Part shown: in pieces, positions 8,834-16,928 of the stretch
Position numbering within the stretch: position 1 is the first letter of the stretch
How the letters are laid out: each line of letters starts with the position of its first letter
Assembly (NCBI GenBank): GCA_002238925.1
Contig: MPNH01000033.1
Coordinates: 1-59,220 of the forward strand
DNA: 59,220 nt
Direction of reading: 5' to 3'
Source of the DNA: Spirochaetaceae bacterium bin103
Lineage (GTDB): Bacteria > Spirochaetota > Spirochaetia > SZUA-6 > Bin103
Notes under the pieces: generated by a model
What the model was told of the DNA's origin: nothing
What the model saw: the letters and a program-made list of their open reading frames with translations, nothing else
The model's database searches: none
Program-made: the position numbers and the translations under genes

Positions 8834-10045
8834 TCAGTCGTCGAGAACGATCCAGTCCGACACCGGATCCATGCGCCCGGTTGCCGAGTTGCCCTGGTAG
8901 ATGCGCCCGACCGGGATGGAGCCGTCCCGGAAGGTCACCGGCACGCCGATCAGGCCGCCGGTGTCCCAGTCCTCGATTGCGTCCAGGGTGGCCTTCAGGT
9001 TGTCGCCGGTTAGTTCCAGGCCGGCGTCCATGGTGCGCTTTATCACCTCGGTCAGGATCATGCCGGAGAACCACGCCTGCAGCGCATACGTCGGCACGTA
9101 CTCCACCTGCGCGACCTGGGCGATCAACCGCAGGGTGGCGGACTCCTCCTGCTCCCAGAAGTAGCGGTAGGGAAACACGCCCATGTAGCGGTCGGCGAGC
9201 GGCCCGAGCTGCCGGATGATCAGCGGTTCCATGGCCCAGAACGTGCCCATGAACTTGGCATCGACGCCGGTCTGCGCCGCCTGCACCATCACTTCCGGCC
9301 AGATCGTGGCAACGTAGCCGTGGAAGATCACGTAGTCGGGCTGCGCGCGGCGCAGCTTGAGCACCTCGGGGGCAACGTCGATGCCGGCCGGCTCGGTCTC
9401 GATCTCGGCGACGATCTCGATACCGAGTTCGGCGGCGCGCTCCCTGGCATACGGGATCGGGTCGCGGCCAAACTCCAGGTTGGAGTAGAACAGCGCCACG
9501 CGCGGCGCCGCGCCGTCGCTGCCGCCCTGCTCGGCGATGTACTGGAGCAGCATCCCGACCATCTCGGCATAGGTGGGGCCGGTCAAAAACTGGTAGGGAA
9601 ACTTGTCCGGATCGGCGAGCACGGTGGCCAGCGAGCTGCCGCCCATCAACACCTTGTAGCGCTCGTTTACTTCCGGCGCGGACAACAGCGCAAAGCCGGT
9701 GGAGTCGCCGTAGAAGGCCACCACGTCTTCTTCCTCTGCCATGATCTGCTTGAATACGGCCAGCGACTGCTCCGGCAACGAGCCCGAGTCATGGCTCACC
9801 AGCCGCACGGGCCGGCCGTTGATGCCGCCGGTGGCATTCAGGTAGCCGAGGTAGGCGCCCATGCCGAGACTGCCGATCTCGCCCGCCTGGGCGTAGATGC
9901 CGGTCAACGGTATCGAGGCGCCCCACACGATCTCGTGCTCATCGGCAGCCAGCGGCAGCGCCGCCCCAATCAGTGCGGCGGCCACAATCACCGCCCCCAG
10001 ACAGCGGCCCATGCCATGCACGAGTCGCCTGCTATCACTCTTCAT
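8834..10045 (-). CDS. livK: Branched-chain amino-acid-type ABC transporter substrate-binding protein
   Basis: A 403-residue type I periplasmic binding protein. Residues 1-34 are a signal peptide ending LPLAADE. The mature start IVWGASIPLTGIYAQAGE and the GYLNATGGINGRPVRLVSHD stretch are typical of LivK/AmiC-like Leu/Ile/Val-binding proteins, as is VVAFYGDSTG. ATG 10045 has a strong AAGGAG site, which overlaps the stop codon of livM. It lies inside the operon between the permease and livF. The real ligand could be branched-chain amino acids, amides, urea or aromatic acids. Family membership is sure; the ligand is not. Confidence 0.88.
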   Translation of the reverse strand: MKSDSRRLVHGMGRCLGAVIVAAALIGAALPLAADEHEIVWGASIPLTGIYAQAGEIGSLGMGAYLGYLNATGGINGRPVRLVSHDSGSLPEQSLAVFKQIMAEEEDVVAFYGDSTGFALLSAPEVNERYKVLMGGSSLATVLADPDKFPYQFLTGPTYAEMVGMLLQYIAEQGGSDGAAPRVALFYSNLEFGRDPIPYARERAAELGIEIVAEIETEPAGIDVAPEVLKLRRAQPDYVIFHGYVATIWPEVMVQAAQTGVDAKFMGTFWAMEPLIIRQLGPLADRYMGVFPYRYFWEQEESATLRLIAQVAQVEYVPTYALQAWFSGMILTEVIKRTMDAGLELTGDNLKATLDAIEDWDTGGLIGVPVTFRDGSIPVGRIYQGNSATGRMDPVSDWIVLDD

Positions 10046-10049
10046 CAGA

Positions 10050-11183
10050 TTACTCCTTCGCTGCGGTTATAAGCATTATCCGCTTTCTTGTTCGACCTAT
10101 AATACCAGCCAGACCGCCCGGTTCGAAGATCAGAAACAACACGATCAACAACCCGAACAACACTTCGCGCAACGGGGCCAGCAGGCCCGCCGCTAGCGGC
10201 CCGAACACGCCGGCGACCGCGGCAAGCGCCGACGGCGTGGCGGTCATGAAGATAGCACCAAGCAGGACACCCTGTACAGTTCCCATGCCGCCCACCACGA
10301 TCGCCGTCAGGTAGAACAGCGACAGCTGAAAGCTGAACTGGCCGGGGGTCACCACCTTGTAGAAGTAGGCCATGAAGCCGCCGGCGATCCCGGCGAAGAA
10401 GGAACTGACCCCGAACGCGACAAGCTGGTAGCGGCGCGGGTCGACGCCGAGCACCTCGGCGGCGCTGTCGCGGTCGCGCATGGCCATGAAGGCGCGCCCG
10501 ACGCGGGTGCGGAACAGGTTGCGTGCTGCGAGCAGGCTTGCGACCGCAACGGCCGCGATCGGGTAGTACATCTCACGCTCCGTGCTCAGCAGCAGGCCGC
10601 CGACCTGCGCCGGCGCGACGTTGGTGCCGCCGCGCCCACCGGTGACCGACTCCCATTCGTTGAATACGAAGCCCAGAATGAACTGGGCGGCGAGCGTGGC
10701 AATGGCCAGGTACAGGCCCTTGATGCGCAGCGACGGCAGCCCGGTGACCATGCCCGCGCCCGCCGCCAGCAACCCCGCCAGCGGCAGGCACAGGTAGAAC
10801 GGCAGCCCCAGGCGGGAGCTGAACCACGCCACGCCGTACGCGCCCACTCCCATGAAGGCGGCGTGGCCCAGCGAGATCAGGCCGGCGTAGCCGGTCAGCA
10901 GGTTCAGACCCATGGCGCTGATCACGATGATCCCGAACAGGCACGCCATGTGCAGGTGGTAGCTGTTCCCGAACAGCGGCACGGCGACCAGCACCGCCAC
11001 GGCCAGCGCGGCTCCGCCGGCGCGCCGCGCGGCCGCCGCGTGCCCACCGCCGGCTGCCGCCGCGGCCGAGTGCAGCGCAGCGGGGTGCGGCGCGGCGTCC
11101 ACTTGCCCGCGGCGCCGAGGCTCGGCGCGCCCGGACCTGCTCGGCACGTTGGCGCTGGTGTCCGTTGCGCCGGGACCGGTCAC
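10050..11183 (-). CDS. livM: Branched-chain amino-acid-type ABC transporter permease LivM
   Basis: A 377-residue integral membrane permease. The first 70 or so residues are Ala/Arg/Pro-rich and unlike the family, so the true start may be internal. The recognisable LivM core begins at about FGIIVISAMGLNLLTGYAGLISLGHAAFMG, quoted here as adjacent pieces. GRAFMAMRDRDSAAEVLG is the LivM EAA-like loop for the ATPase. Its start overlaps the livH stop by 4 bp, indicating translational coupling, and its stop lies in the ribosome-binding site of the binding-protein gene. Confidence 0.92.
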   Translation of the reverse strand: MTGPGATDTSANVPSRSGRAEPRRRGQVDAAPHPAALHSAAAAAGGGHAAAARRAGGAALAVAVLVAVPLFGNSYHLHMACLFGIIVISAMGLNLLTGYAGLISLGHAAFMGVGAYGVAWFSSRLGLPFYLCLPLAGLLAAGAGMVTGLPSLRIKGLYLAIATLAAQFILGFVFNEWESVTGGRGGTNVAPAQVGGLLLSTEREMYYPIAAVAVASLLAARNLFRTRVGRAFMAMRDRDSAAEVLGVDPRRYQLVAFGVSSFFAGIAGGFMAYFYKVVTPGQFSFQLSLFYLTAIVVGGMGTVQGVLLGAIFMTATPSALAAVAGVFGPLAAGLLAPLREVLFGLLIVLFLIFEPGGLAGIIGRTRKRIMLITAAKE

Positions 11184-12052
11184 AGCCGTTCCACCCTGGG
11201 CGCGCCGAGCAGGCCGTGCGGGCGCACCATCAGGATGGTCAGCAGCACCAGGAACGGCACCACGTCCTTGTAGGAGGCGCCCAGGTAGAAGCCGGTGACC
11301 GCCTCCAGCCAGCCGACGATCAGTCCGGCCAGGATGGCGCCCGCCAGGCTGTCAAGGCCGCCGAGAATCACCACCGCCAGCACCGATAGTCCGATGCGCC
11401 CCATGTTGGGATTGAGCGTAGTGATCGAGCCGACCACCACGCCGGCCAGCGCCGCCGTGGCCGCCGCGCACGCCCAGGTCACGTTGAACATCGCCGGCAC
11501 GTTGATGCCCAACGAACTCGCGGCCACCTGGTCGGAGGCGGTGGCGCGCATCGCCAGCCCGAGGTTGGTGACCCGGAACAGCACCAGAAACACGCCAACG
11601 GCGGCCAGCGCGAGCAGGGCGCCGTAGCCGGTGTTGGCCGGGATGTACATGGCGCCGAGCACGATCGGCTGCTGAGCGAAAATCGGCGGCATGAAGACGT
11701 CGCGCGCCGACCACAGCAGTTGCACCAGGCCGTGCAGGACCGCGGCCAGGCCGAACGTCGCCATCACCGCCACGGTCTGCGAGCGTCCCTCCAGCGGGCG
11801 CAGCAGGAGACGCTCAACGGCGGTCCCCAGCAGTGCAGTTGCGGTCACCGCCAGCGGCAGCGCCGCCCACCAGGGGAGGTCCAGCACCGCCGCGCCGGTG
11901 AAGTAGCAGTAGGCGCCGAACATCATGATGTTGCCGTGCGCGAAGTTCACGATGCGGGTGGCGCGGTACACAATCACGTAGCCGAGGCCGATCAGGCCGT
12001 AGACGCCGCCGACCGCCAGCCCGACCAGGCTGATCTCGAGCAGAAATTCCAT
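11180..12052 (-). CDS. livH: Branched-chain amino-acid-type ABC transporter permease LivH
   Basis: A 290-residue permease with the LivH N-terminal signature GVYGLIGLGYVIVYRATRIVNFAHG split over residues about 17-41, and the later LAMRATASDQVAASSLGIN loop that docks the ATPase. About eight hydrophobic segments are visible. It forms the membrane channel with LivM, whose start it overlaps by 4 bp. It follows livG by 13 bp. Length and motifs are normal for the family. Confidence 0.93.
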   Translation of the reverse strand: MEFLLEISLVGLAVGGVYGLIGLGYVIVYRATRIVNFAHGNIMMFGAYCYFTGAAVLDLPWWAALPLAVTATALLGTAVERLLLRPLEGRSQTVAVMATFGLAAVLHGLVQLLWSARDVFMPPIFAQQPIVLGAMYIPANTGYGALLALAAVGVFLVLFRVTNLGLAMRATASDQVAASSLGINVPAMFNVTWACAAATAALAGVVVGSITTLNPNMGRIGLSVLAVVILGGLDSLAGAILAGLIVGWLEAVTGFYLGASYKDVVPFLVLLTILMVRPHGLLGAPRVERL

Positions 12053-12065
12053 CAGCGCCCCCCCG

Positions 12066-12869
12066 TCACGATGCCTGCTCCGACTCGGCGCCGAGGTAGG
12101 CGGCGATCACCGCGGGGTCTTCGCGTACCTGCGCCGGGGTGCCGGCGGCGATCACCCGCCCGAAGTCCAGCACCACCACCTGGTCGGCCAGATCCATTAC
12201 CACGTGCATATCGTGTTCCACCAGCAGCAAGGTAATGCCGCGCAGGCGCTGCAGGTCGCGGATCAGGCGCATCATCTGCTCCCGGTCGCCGTGGCTCAAG
12301 CCGGCGGCCGGCTCGGCCAGCCGCAGCCGCCCCCGCGCCCTTGGGACCGGGCGCGGCTCCATGGCGACGGCGCGCGCCAGCTCGACCCGCTTGCGCAGCC
12401 CGTACGGCAGCGCGGCCGCGGATTCGCCGAGGATCTCCCGAATGCCGAGCAACTCGACCACCTCCCGCTCGATGTACGCCTCCAGGCGCCGCTCTTCGCG
12501 CCGCGCCCGGCCCAGGTACAGCGCGCCGGCCAACACGCCGCTGCGCAGGTGCACGTGGCGGCCGAGCTTGACATTGTCCAGCACCGTCATACTTGGAAAC
12601 AGCGCGATGTTCTGGAACGTGCGCGCCACGCCGAGCGCCGCCCGCCGCGCCGCCGGCAACCGGGTGATGTCGGCGCCGGCGAACACGATCCGGCCGGCAT
12701 GCGGGCGGTAGTTCCCGGACACCGAGTTGAACAGGCTGGTCTTGCCGGCGCCGTTGGGCCCGATAATGGCGGTCACGCCGCCCTCCGGCACCCGCAGCGA
12801 CACCTCGTCGAGCACCGTCAGCCCGCCGAATTGCAGACACAGCCCGCTCACTTCCAGAAGGTCTTTCAT
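12066..12869 (-). CDS. livG: Branched-chain amino-acid-type ABC transporter ATP-binding protein LivG, Walker B region distorted
   Basis: A 267-residue ATPase beginning MKDLLEVSGLCLQFGG. Walker A is GPNGAGKTS and the C-terminal LLVEHDMHVVMDLAD switch region is normal. Where LivG proteins read roughly MEP-KLLLLD-EPAAGL, this one reads MEPRPVPRARGRLRLAEPAAGL: about seven extra residues, with the Walker B Asp replaced by Ala. The DNA there (about 12312-12350) is almost all G and C. This is probably a sequence or assembly fault rather than an inactive ATPase. ATG 12869 is chosen because a longer reading to 12908 would run into the toxin gene ending at 12880. First gene of the liv operon. Confidence 0.82.
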   Translation of the reverse strand: MKDLLEVSGLCLQFGGLTVLDEVSLRVPEGGVTAIIGPNGAGKTSLFNSVSGNYRPHAGRIVFAGADITRLPAARRAALGVARTFQNIALFPSMTVLDNVKLGRHVHLRSGVLAGALYLGRARREERRLEAYIEREVVELLGIREILGESAAALPYGLRKRVELARAVAMEPRPVPRARGRLRLAEPAAGLSHGDREQMMRLIRDLQRLRGITLLLVEHDMHVVMDLADQVVVLDFGRVIAAGTPAQVREDPAVIAAYLGAESEQAS

Positions 12870-12879
12870 GGCCGCCGGG

Positions 12880-13155
12880 TCAGTACACGGACTCGTGCGA
12901 TCCGACATCGACGGGAATGATCTTCCGATCGGAAACGAGAAACTCGATGGTGACGCGATACGACAGGTTTATCGATACGGAGTGCAGTTCTTCGAGCGAG
13001 CCACGCAGCTTGCGCAGGCGCAGGGACGGATGAAACGGTTTCAATTCGAGCAGTTGCAAGGTCTTGCGATATTGCTGCCGGAGTTCGGGATGGCGCCGGA
13101 TAAAGCGTTGCGCGCGGCGCGTATAGCCGCGGGTAAAGAGAATCTCATACTTCAT
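12880..13155 (-). CDS. RelE/YafQ-like type II toxin
   Basis: A 91-residue basic protein starting MKYEILFTRGYTRRAQRFIRRHPEL, given here in segments up to RRHPEL. The KLRGSLEELHSVSINLSYRVTIEF part and the final PVDVGSHESVY match the RelE/ParE fold pattern, in which a Tyr/His near the C-terminus (here the GSHESVY end) contributes to mRNA cleavage. Proteins of this type cut ribosome-bound mRNA. It overlaps the upstream antitoxin gene by 11 bp, the standard arrangement. It ends 10 bp before livG, so transcription may continue into the transporter operon. Confidence 0.8.
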   Translation of the reverse strand: MKYEILFTRGYTRRAQRFIRRHPELRQQYRKTLQLLELKPFHPSLRLRKLRGSLEELHSVSINLSYRVTIEFLVSDRKIIPVDVGSHESVY

Positions 13156-13402
13156 CGCCCAGCCGCCGCAGGTGCCCGTCGACGGTCCGGTCCGCGATTC
13201 GACCGGCATCGTAATCTGCGCGTGCTTCGCGCACGGCCTCGGCCAGTTCCAGCTCGCGCAACGCGTGGTACTTCTCCACCGTCATTACGATGTAGCGCCC
13301 TCTCCCGCGCACGGTGATGAGCGCTTCCCCTTCCGCCGCGAGCATTGGGTCGAATGCCGCGACACCCCGCTTCTTGATCTCCGTGGCCGATATGACACTC
13401 AT
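13145..13402 (-). CDS. Phd/YefM-like antitoxin
   Basis: An 85-residue protein. It starts MSVISATEIKKRGVAAFD and has the Phd/YefM fold pattern: short N-terminal strand-helix, then GEALITVRGRGRYIVMTVEKYHAL, then an acidic C-terminal tail (ELELAEAVREARADYD) suited to wrapping the toxin. Such antitoxins bind DNA upstream of their own operon and neutralise the RelE-like partner encoded next. ATG 13402 is preceded by CTGGAG. The region upstream (13403-13500) should hold the autoregulated promoter; no clear palindrome was found. Confidence 0.8.
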   Translation of the reverse strand: MSVISATEIKKRGVAAFDPMLAAEGEALITVRGRGRYIVMTVEKYHALRELELAEAVREARADYDAGRIADRTVDGHLRRLGDEV

Positions 13403-13500
13403 GATGACACTCCAGAGAGTACTCCAAAAGGTGCCAATGAGGGGCCTCCGAGTCAAGCCAGTAAAGCCAAGCCGTGTTAGCCGTGCTACGGTAGGGCATC

Positions 13501-14832
13501 ATGTCGGGTCAGGCTCGCGGGCGCCCCAATATCGTATTCGTGTTCTCCGACCAGCACCGCGCGCGTACCACCGGCTACCGCGGCGCGCGCGTGCACACGC
13601 CGGTCATGGACCGGATGGCCGCCGAGGGTGTGGTGTTCGACACCGCCGTATCCAACATCCCGGTATGCACGCCGTGGCGAGCCGCGTTTCTGACCGGCCA
13701 GTACCCGCTGACCAACGGGCTGTTTCTGAACGACCTGCGGCTGCCGGCCGACCGGCCCACGCTCGGCACCATCCTCGGCGACGCCGGCTATGCCACCGCG
13801 TACATCGGCAAGTGGCACCTGGACGGCAACCGGCGGGCGGCGTTTACCCCGCCCGGTCCGCGGCGGCAGGGGTTTCAGTTCTGGGCGGTGGCCAACTGCA
13901 CCCACGACTACACCAACTCGCACTACTACCGCGACACCCCGGAGCGGCTGTTCTGGGACGGCTACGATGCCGAGGCGCAGACCTCGATGGCGATCGACCA
14001 TATCGGTACCCACGCGCGCGGAGCATCGCCGTTCGCGCTGGTGCTGTCGTGGGGGCCGCCGCACAACCCCTACCGCGACCTGCCGCGGCGCTACCTGGAC
14101 CGCTACCCGCCGGCCGAGGTGGAGGTGCCTCCCAACTGCCCGCGCCCGGACCGGGCCGATCTGGCCGGATACCACGCCCACGTCACTGCCCTCGACGAGC
14201 AGCTCGGACGCATCGAAGACGCTCTGTCCGCCGCCGGCGTGCTGGACGACACCATCTTCGTGTACACCTCCGACCACGGCGACATGCTCGGTTCGCAGGG
14301 CGTGCAGCGCAAGCAGCACCCGTGGGACGAGTCGATCCTGGTCCCGTTCCTGCTGCGCTGCCCCGGCCAGGAGGGGCGCGGCCGGCACATCGGCTTCCCG
14401 CTCAACGTGGTCGACATCCTGCCGACGCTGCTCGGACTGGCCGGGGTGCCGGTGCCCGCCACCGTGGAGGGCCGCGACCTGTCCGCCGCCGTGCGCGGCG
14501 AGCCGTTCACCGGCAACGACGCGGCGCTCACCATGTGCATCGCCCCGTTCGCGGAGTACGTCGGCGCGCCGTGGCGCGGGGTGCGCACCGAGCGTTACAG
14601 CTACGCGCGCTGGCTGGACGGCCGGGGCATCCTGTACGACACCGCCGCCGACCCCGACCAGCTCCGCAACCGGTTCGGGGACACCGGCCACCGCACCGTC
14701 CGGCGCGAAATGGAGCATACGCTGCAGCGGCTTCTGGCCGAGCGCGGAGACCGCTTCCTGCCCGCCGCGGCCTACCACGAGCAATACGGCCTTGCGGTCG
14801 ACGACCGCGGCGCCATACCGTATACCGATTGA
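13501..14832 (+). CDS. Type I sulfatase
   Basis: A 443-residue arylsulfatase-family hydrolase. The formylglycine motif is Cys56-Thr-Pro-Trp-Arg60 (VCTPWRAAFLTG), fitting the C-x-P-x-R consensus for oxidation of Cys to formylglycine. Metal ligands are visible at Asp17 (FSDQH) and Asp258-His259 (TSDHGD), and Lys104/His106 (GKWHLDG) are the usual substrate-site residues. No signal peptide is evident, so it is probably cytoplasmic. It starts the plus-strand run sulfatase-PhyH-aldolase. Likely substrates are sulfated sugars or sulfate esters; the specific one is unknown. An anaerobic-type or FGE-type maturase is not in the window. Confidence 0.92.
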   Translation: MSGQARGRPNIVFVFSDQHRARTTGYRGARVHTPVMDRMAAEGVVFDTAVSNIPVCTPWRAAFLTGQYPLTNGLFLNDLRLPADRPTLGTILGDAGYATAYIGKWHLDGNRRAAFTPPGPRRQGFQFWAVANCTHDYTNSHYYRDTPERLFWDGYDAEAQTSMAIDHIGTHARGASPFALVLSWGPPHNPYRDLPRRYLDRYPPAEVEVPPNCPRPDRADLAGYHAHVTALDEQLGRIEDALSAAGVLDDTIFVYTSDHGDMLGSQGVQRKQHPWDESILVPFLLRCPGQEGRGRHIGFPLNVVDILPTLLGLAGVPVPATVEGRDLSAAVRGEPFTGNDAALTMCIAPFAEYVGAPWRGVRTERYSYARWLDGRGILYDTAADPDQLRNRFGDTGHRTVRREMEHTLQRLLAERGDRFLPAAAYHEQYGLAVDDRGAIPYTD

Positions 14833-14965
14833 CCACCGGCCAGCCGGGCGAGTCGCGCGAAGGCGCCGGGGGCGGCAGCACCGCCACTTTCGCTGCCTTG
14901 CCAATTCGCGCGCGGCGCGATGCGAATCCGGTGTACGATGCGGGAGCGAAGGCGGTGATGTTGCG

Positions 14966-15841
14966 ATGGCTTCTCTTGCCACCCTGACCGGCGAGCAGGC
15001 GGATCACTTCGTGGAGCAGGGCTACGTGGTGGTGCCCGGCTGTCTGGACCCCGATCTGGCGCGCCGCTGGACCGATCTGGCCTACCGGCGCCTTGGCTAC
15101 GACGCCGAAGATCCCGCCACCTGGAGCGAGGAGATCGTGTGGATGGACCGCCACTCCACCGCACCGGTGAAGGAGATCTCGCCGCGCGGTTGGGGTGCGC
15201 TGTGCGACGTGGTGGGCGGCGAGCAGCGCATCGATCCGCACGTGTACGAGATCGAGTCGCGTCATTTCACCACCATCAACGCCTTCGAGTGGTCGGATTC
15301 GTTCATCGTAAACTTCCGGCGCGGCGCCGATCGGCCGTGGCTTGCGCCGGGGCCGGACGTCCCCGGCTGGCACAAGGACGGCAGCTACTTCCGCCACTTT
15401 CTCGACAGCCGCGAGCAGGCGCTGCTGATCGTGCTGCTGTGGTCGGACGTGGCGCCGCGCGGCGGCGGCACCTTCATCGCGCCCGACTCGGTCGGCGTGG
15501 TGGCCCGCTACCTGGCGGAACGCCCCGAGGGCGCCGACCCCGGCGCGTTCGGGAATCTTATCGGCGAGTGCCGCGAGTTCATGGAGCTGACCGGGCCGCC
15601 CGGCACGCTGGCGATCATGCACCCGTTCATGCTGCACGCCTCCTCCAACAACCACTCCGGGCGGCCGCGCTTCATGTCCAACCCGCCGATGGTCCTGCGC
15701 GAGCCGTTCACGCTGCAACGCGCCGACGCGAGCGAATACTCGCTCCTGGAACGCGCCACCCTGCACGCCCTGGGCGTCCCGCGCTGCGACTTCCGGCCGT
15801 CGGTGCCGCGCAAGTCGTACTGGAAGCAGCTGCGCTCGTAG
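14966..15841 (+). CDS. PhyH-family Fe(II)/2-oxoglutarate dioxygenase
   Basis: A 291-residue PhyH protein. His136-x-Asp138 (GWHKDGSYF) and the distal His (His224 in FMLHASSNN) give the facial triad, with Arg residues in SGRPRF for 2-oxoglutarate. The IVLLWSDVAPRGGGTFIAPDS stretch, quoted in pieces, is the typical double-stranded beta-helix core. ATG 14966 starts just before the usual ADHFVEQGYVVV opening. It follows the sulfatase by 133 bp and precedes the aldolase by 47 bp. It is diverged from the other four PhyH proteins of the window, so recent duplication is unlikely. Confidence 0.9.
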   Translation: MASLATLTGEQADHFVEQGYVVVPGCLDPDLARRWTDLAYRRLGYDAEDPATWSEEIVWMDRHSTAPVKEISPRGWGALCDVVGGEQRIDPHVYEIESRHFTTINAFEWSDSFIVNFRRGADRPWLAPGPDVPGWHKDGSYFRHFLDSREQALLIVLLWSDVAPRGGGTFIAPDSVGVVARYLAERPEGADPGAFGNLIGECREFMELTGPPGTLAIMHPFMLHASSNNHSGRPRFMSNPPMVLREPFTLQRADASEYSLLERATLHALGVPRCDFRPSVPRKSYWKQLRS

Positions 15842-15888
15842 TGCCGCGCCGGCGCCGCCGGCCCTTTACCCGGTTCCCTTTTGCCGTC

Positions 15889-16785
15889 ATGGTGGGACGC
15901 GTGAAGCACAACACCATGAAACGCAAGATGCTGGCCGGCGAGCCGGTGGTTGGCGCAGAGCTTGCCATTGGCTGCCCGCTGGTCGGCGAGATGTTCTCCC
16001 TGGCCGGGTTCGATTTCGTCCAGGTGGACTGCCAGCACGGCGTGTGGGACGACACTCTCGCCATGCAGGCGCTGCACCACATCCTGATCGGGCCGGCGAC
16101 CCCGTCGGTGCGGGTGCCGGACAACGACTACGCGGCGATCGGCCGGCTGCTCGACCGGGGTGCGCTGAGCATCATCGTACCGATGGTCAACAGCCCCGCC
16201 GAGGCGCAGCGGGCGGTCGAGGCGGTGCGATACCCGCCGGCCGGGGGGGCGCTCGCCGGGGCGCTCGCCGGGGGGGCGTTGAGCATCATCGGACCGAGGG
16301 GCAACAGCCCCGCCGAGGCGCGGCGGGCGGTCGAGGCGGTGCGATCCCCGCCGCTCGGCAAGCGCTCGGGCGGCGGCCCCACCGGCTACCTGAGCTACGG
16401 CAGCGACTACTCGGCCTGCGCCGACGACGAGGTGCTGCTGATGGTGCAGATCGAGACCGCGCAGGCGGCGGAGGCGGCGGCCGACATTCTCGGCGTCGAG
16501 GGCGTGGACGGCTGCATGATCGGCCCCGGCGACCTGAGCCGCACCATGGGCGTGGACCTGAGCAAGCCGGCGGACCGCGAGCGCCACGCCGCGGTGATTC
16601 GCGAGATTCGCGAGACCTGCGTGCGGGTAGGCAAGCTGCCGGGCATCGCCACCGGCGGGCGCGGCGCCGAGCAGTGCCTGAAGGACGGCTTCCTGTTCGT
16701 GCTGGCGGTGGGGGACTACGGGTTCCTGACCCAGGGCGCCCATGACGTGATGGCGTGGCTCAACGAGGTGCGCGCCACCGGCTGA
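15889..16785 (+). CDS. HpcH/HpaI-type aldolase, with internal tandem duplication
   Basis: A 298-residue class II pyruvate-type aldolase. Recognisable parts are LAGFDFVQVDCQHGVW (metal and substrate pocket start), ALSIIVPMVNSPAEAQRAV, and MIGPGDLSRTMG near the C-terminus. These enzymes cleave 4-hydroxy-2-oxo acids to pyruvate and an aldehyde. Family length is about 255-260 residues. The 38-residue excess is exactly explained by an in-frame repeat of the ALSII-NSPAEA segment (16160-16358), which would insert a second half-barrel strand-helix and probably is an assembly fault. Restoring a single copy gives a normal enzyme. ATG 15889 was chosen because the family N-terminus follows directly. Confidence 0.85.
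   Translation: MVGRVKHNTMKRKMLAGEPVVGAELAIGCPLVGEMFSLAGFDFVQVDCQHGVWDDTLAMQALHHILIGPATPSVRVPDNDYAAIGRLLDRGALSIIVPMVNSPAEAQRAVEAVRYPPAGGALAGALAGGALSIIGPRGNSPAEARRAVEAVRSPPLGKRSGGGPTGYLSYGSDYSACADDEVLLMVQIETAQAAEAAADILGVEGVDGCMIGPGDLSRTMGVDLSKPADRERHAAVIREIRETCVRVGKLPGIATGGRGAEQCLKDGFLFVLAVGDYGFLTQGAHDVMAWLNEVRATG
16160..16358 (+). repeat. 114-bp-period tandem duplication inside the aldolase gene
   Basis: Copy A (about 16160-16244) and copy B (about 16274-16358) align along their length. Copy B differs mainly by gta to gga, atg to agg, gtc to ggc, cag to cgg and tac to tcc, that is T-to-G, A-to-G and A-to-C changes. A G/C-only linker joins them, built from two copies of gcgctcgccgggg. Confidence 0.85.
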
Positions 16786-16802
16786 TCCGCGGCAACGCAG
16801 GA

Positions 16803-16833
16803 CCGCCGCGCACCGGGGGACGGCGCGCGGCGG
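16803..16833. terminator. GC-rich hairpin between convergent genes
   Basis: CCGCCGCGC (16803-16811) pairs with GCGCGGCGG (16825-16833). It lies between the aldolase stop (16785) and the PDZ protein stop (16929). No T-run is present, so factor-independent termination is uncertain. Confidence 0.35.
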
Positions 16834-16928
16834 TGTGGGAGGGGACTCCCGGCTCGGCAGCGCAGGGCATCACGGGGAGTCGTGCATACCCGCGGCGCCG
16901 GTCCGCGGCCGCCGGGCCGGGCCGGCGG

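Noticed and set aside
16160..16358. Aldolase and PhyH duplications as a diversity-generating or recombination system
   Set aside because: No reverse transcriptase, template repeat or adenine-specific change is present. Changes are T-to-G and A-to-C, which fit read errors, not retroelement mutagenesis.
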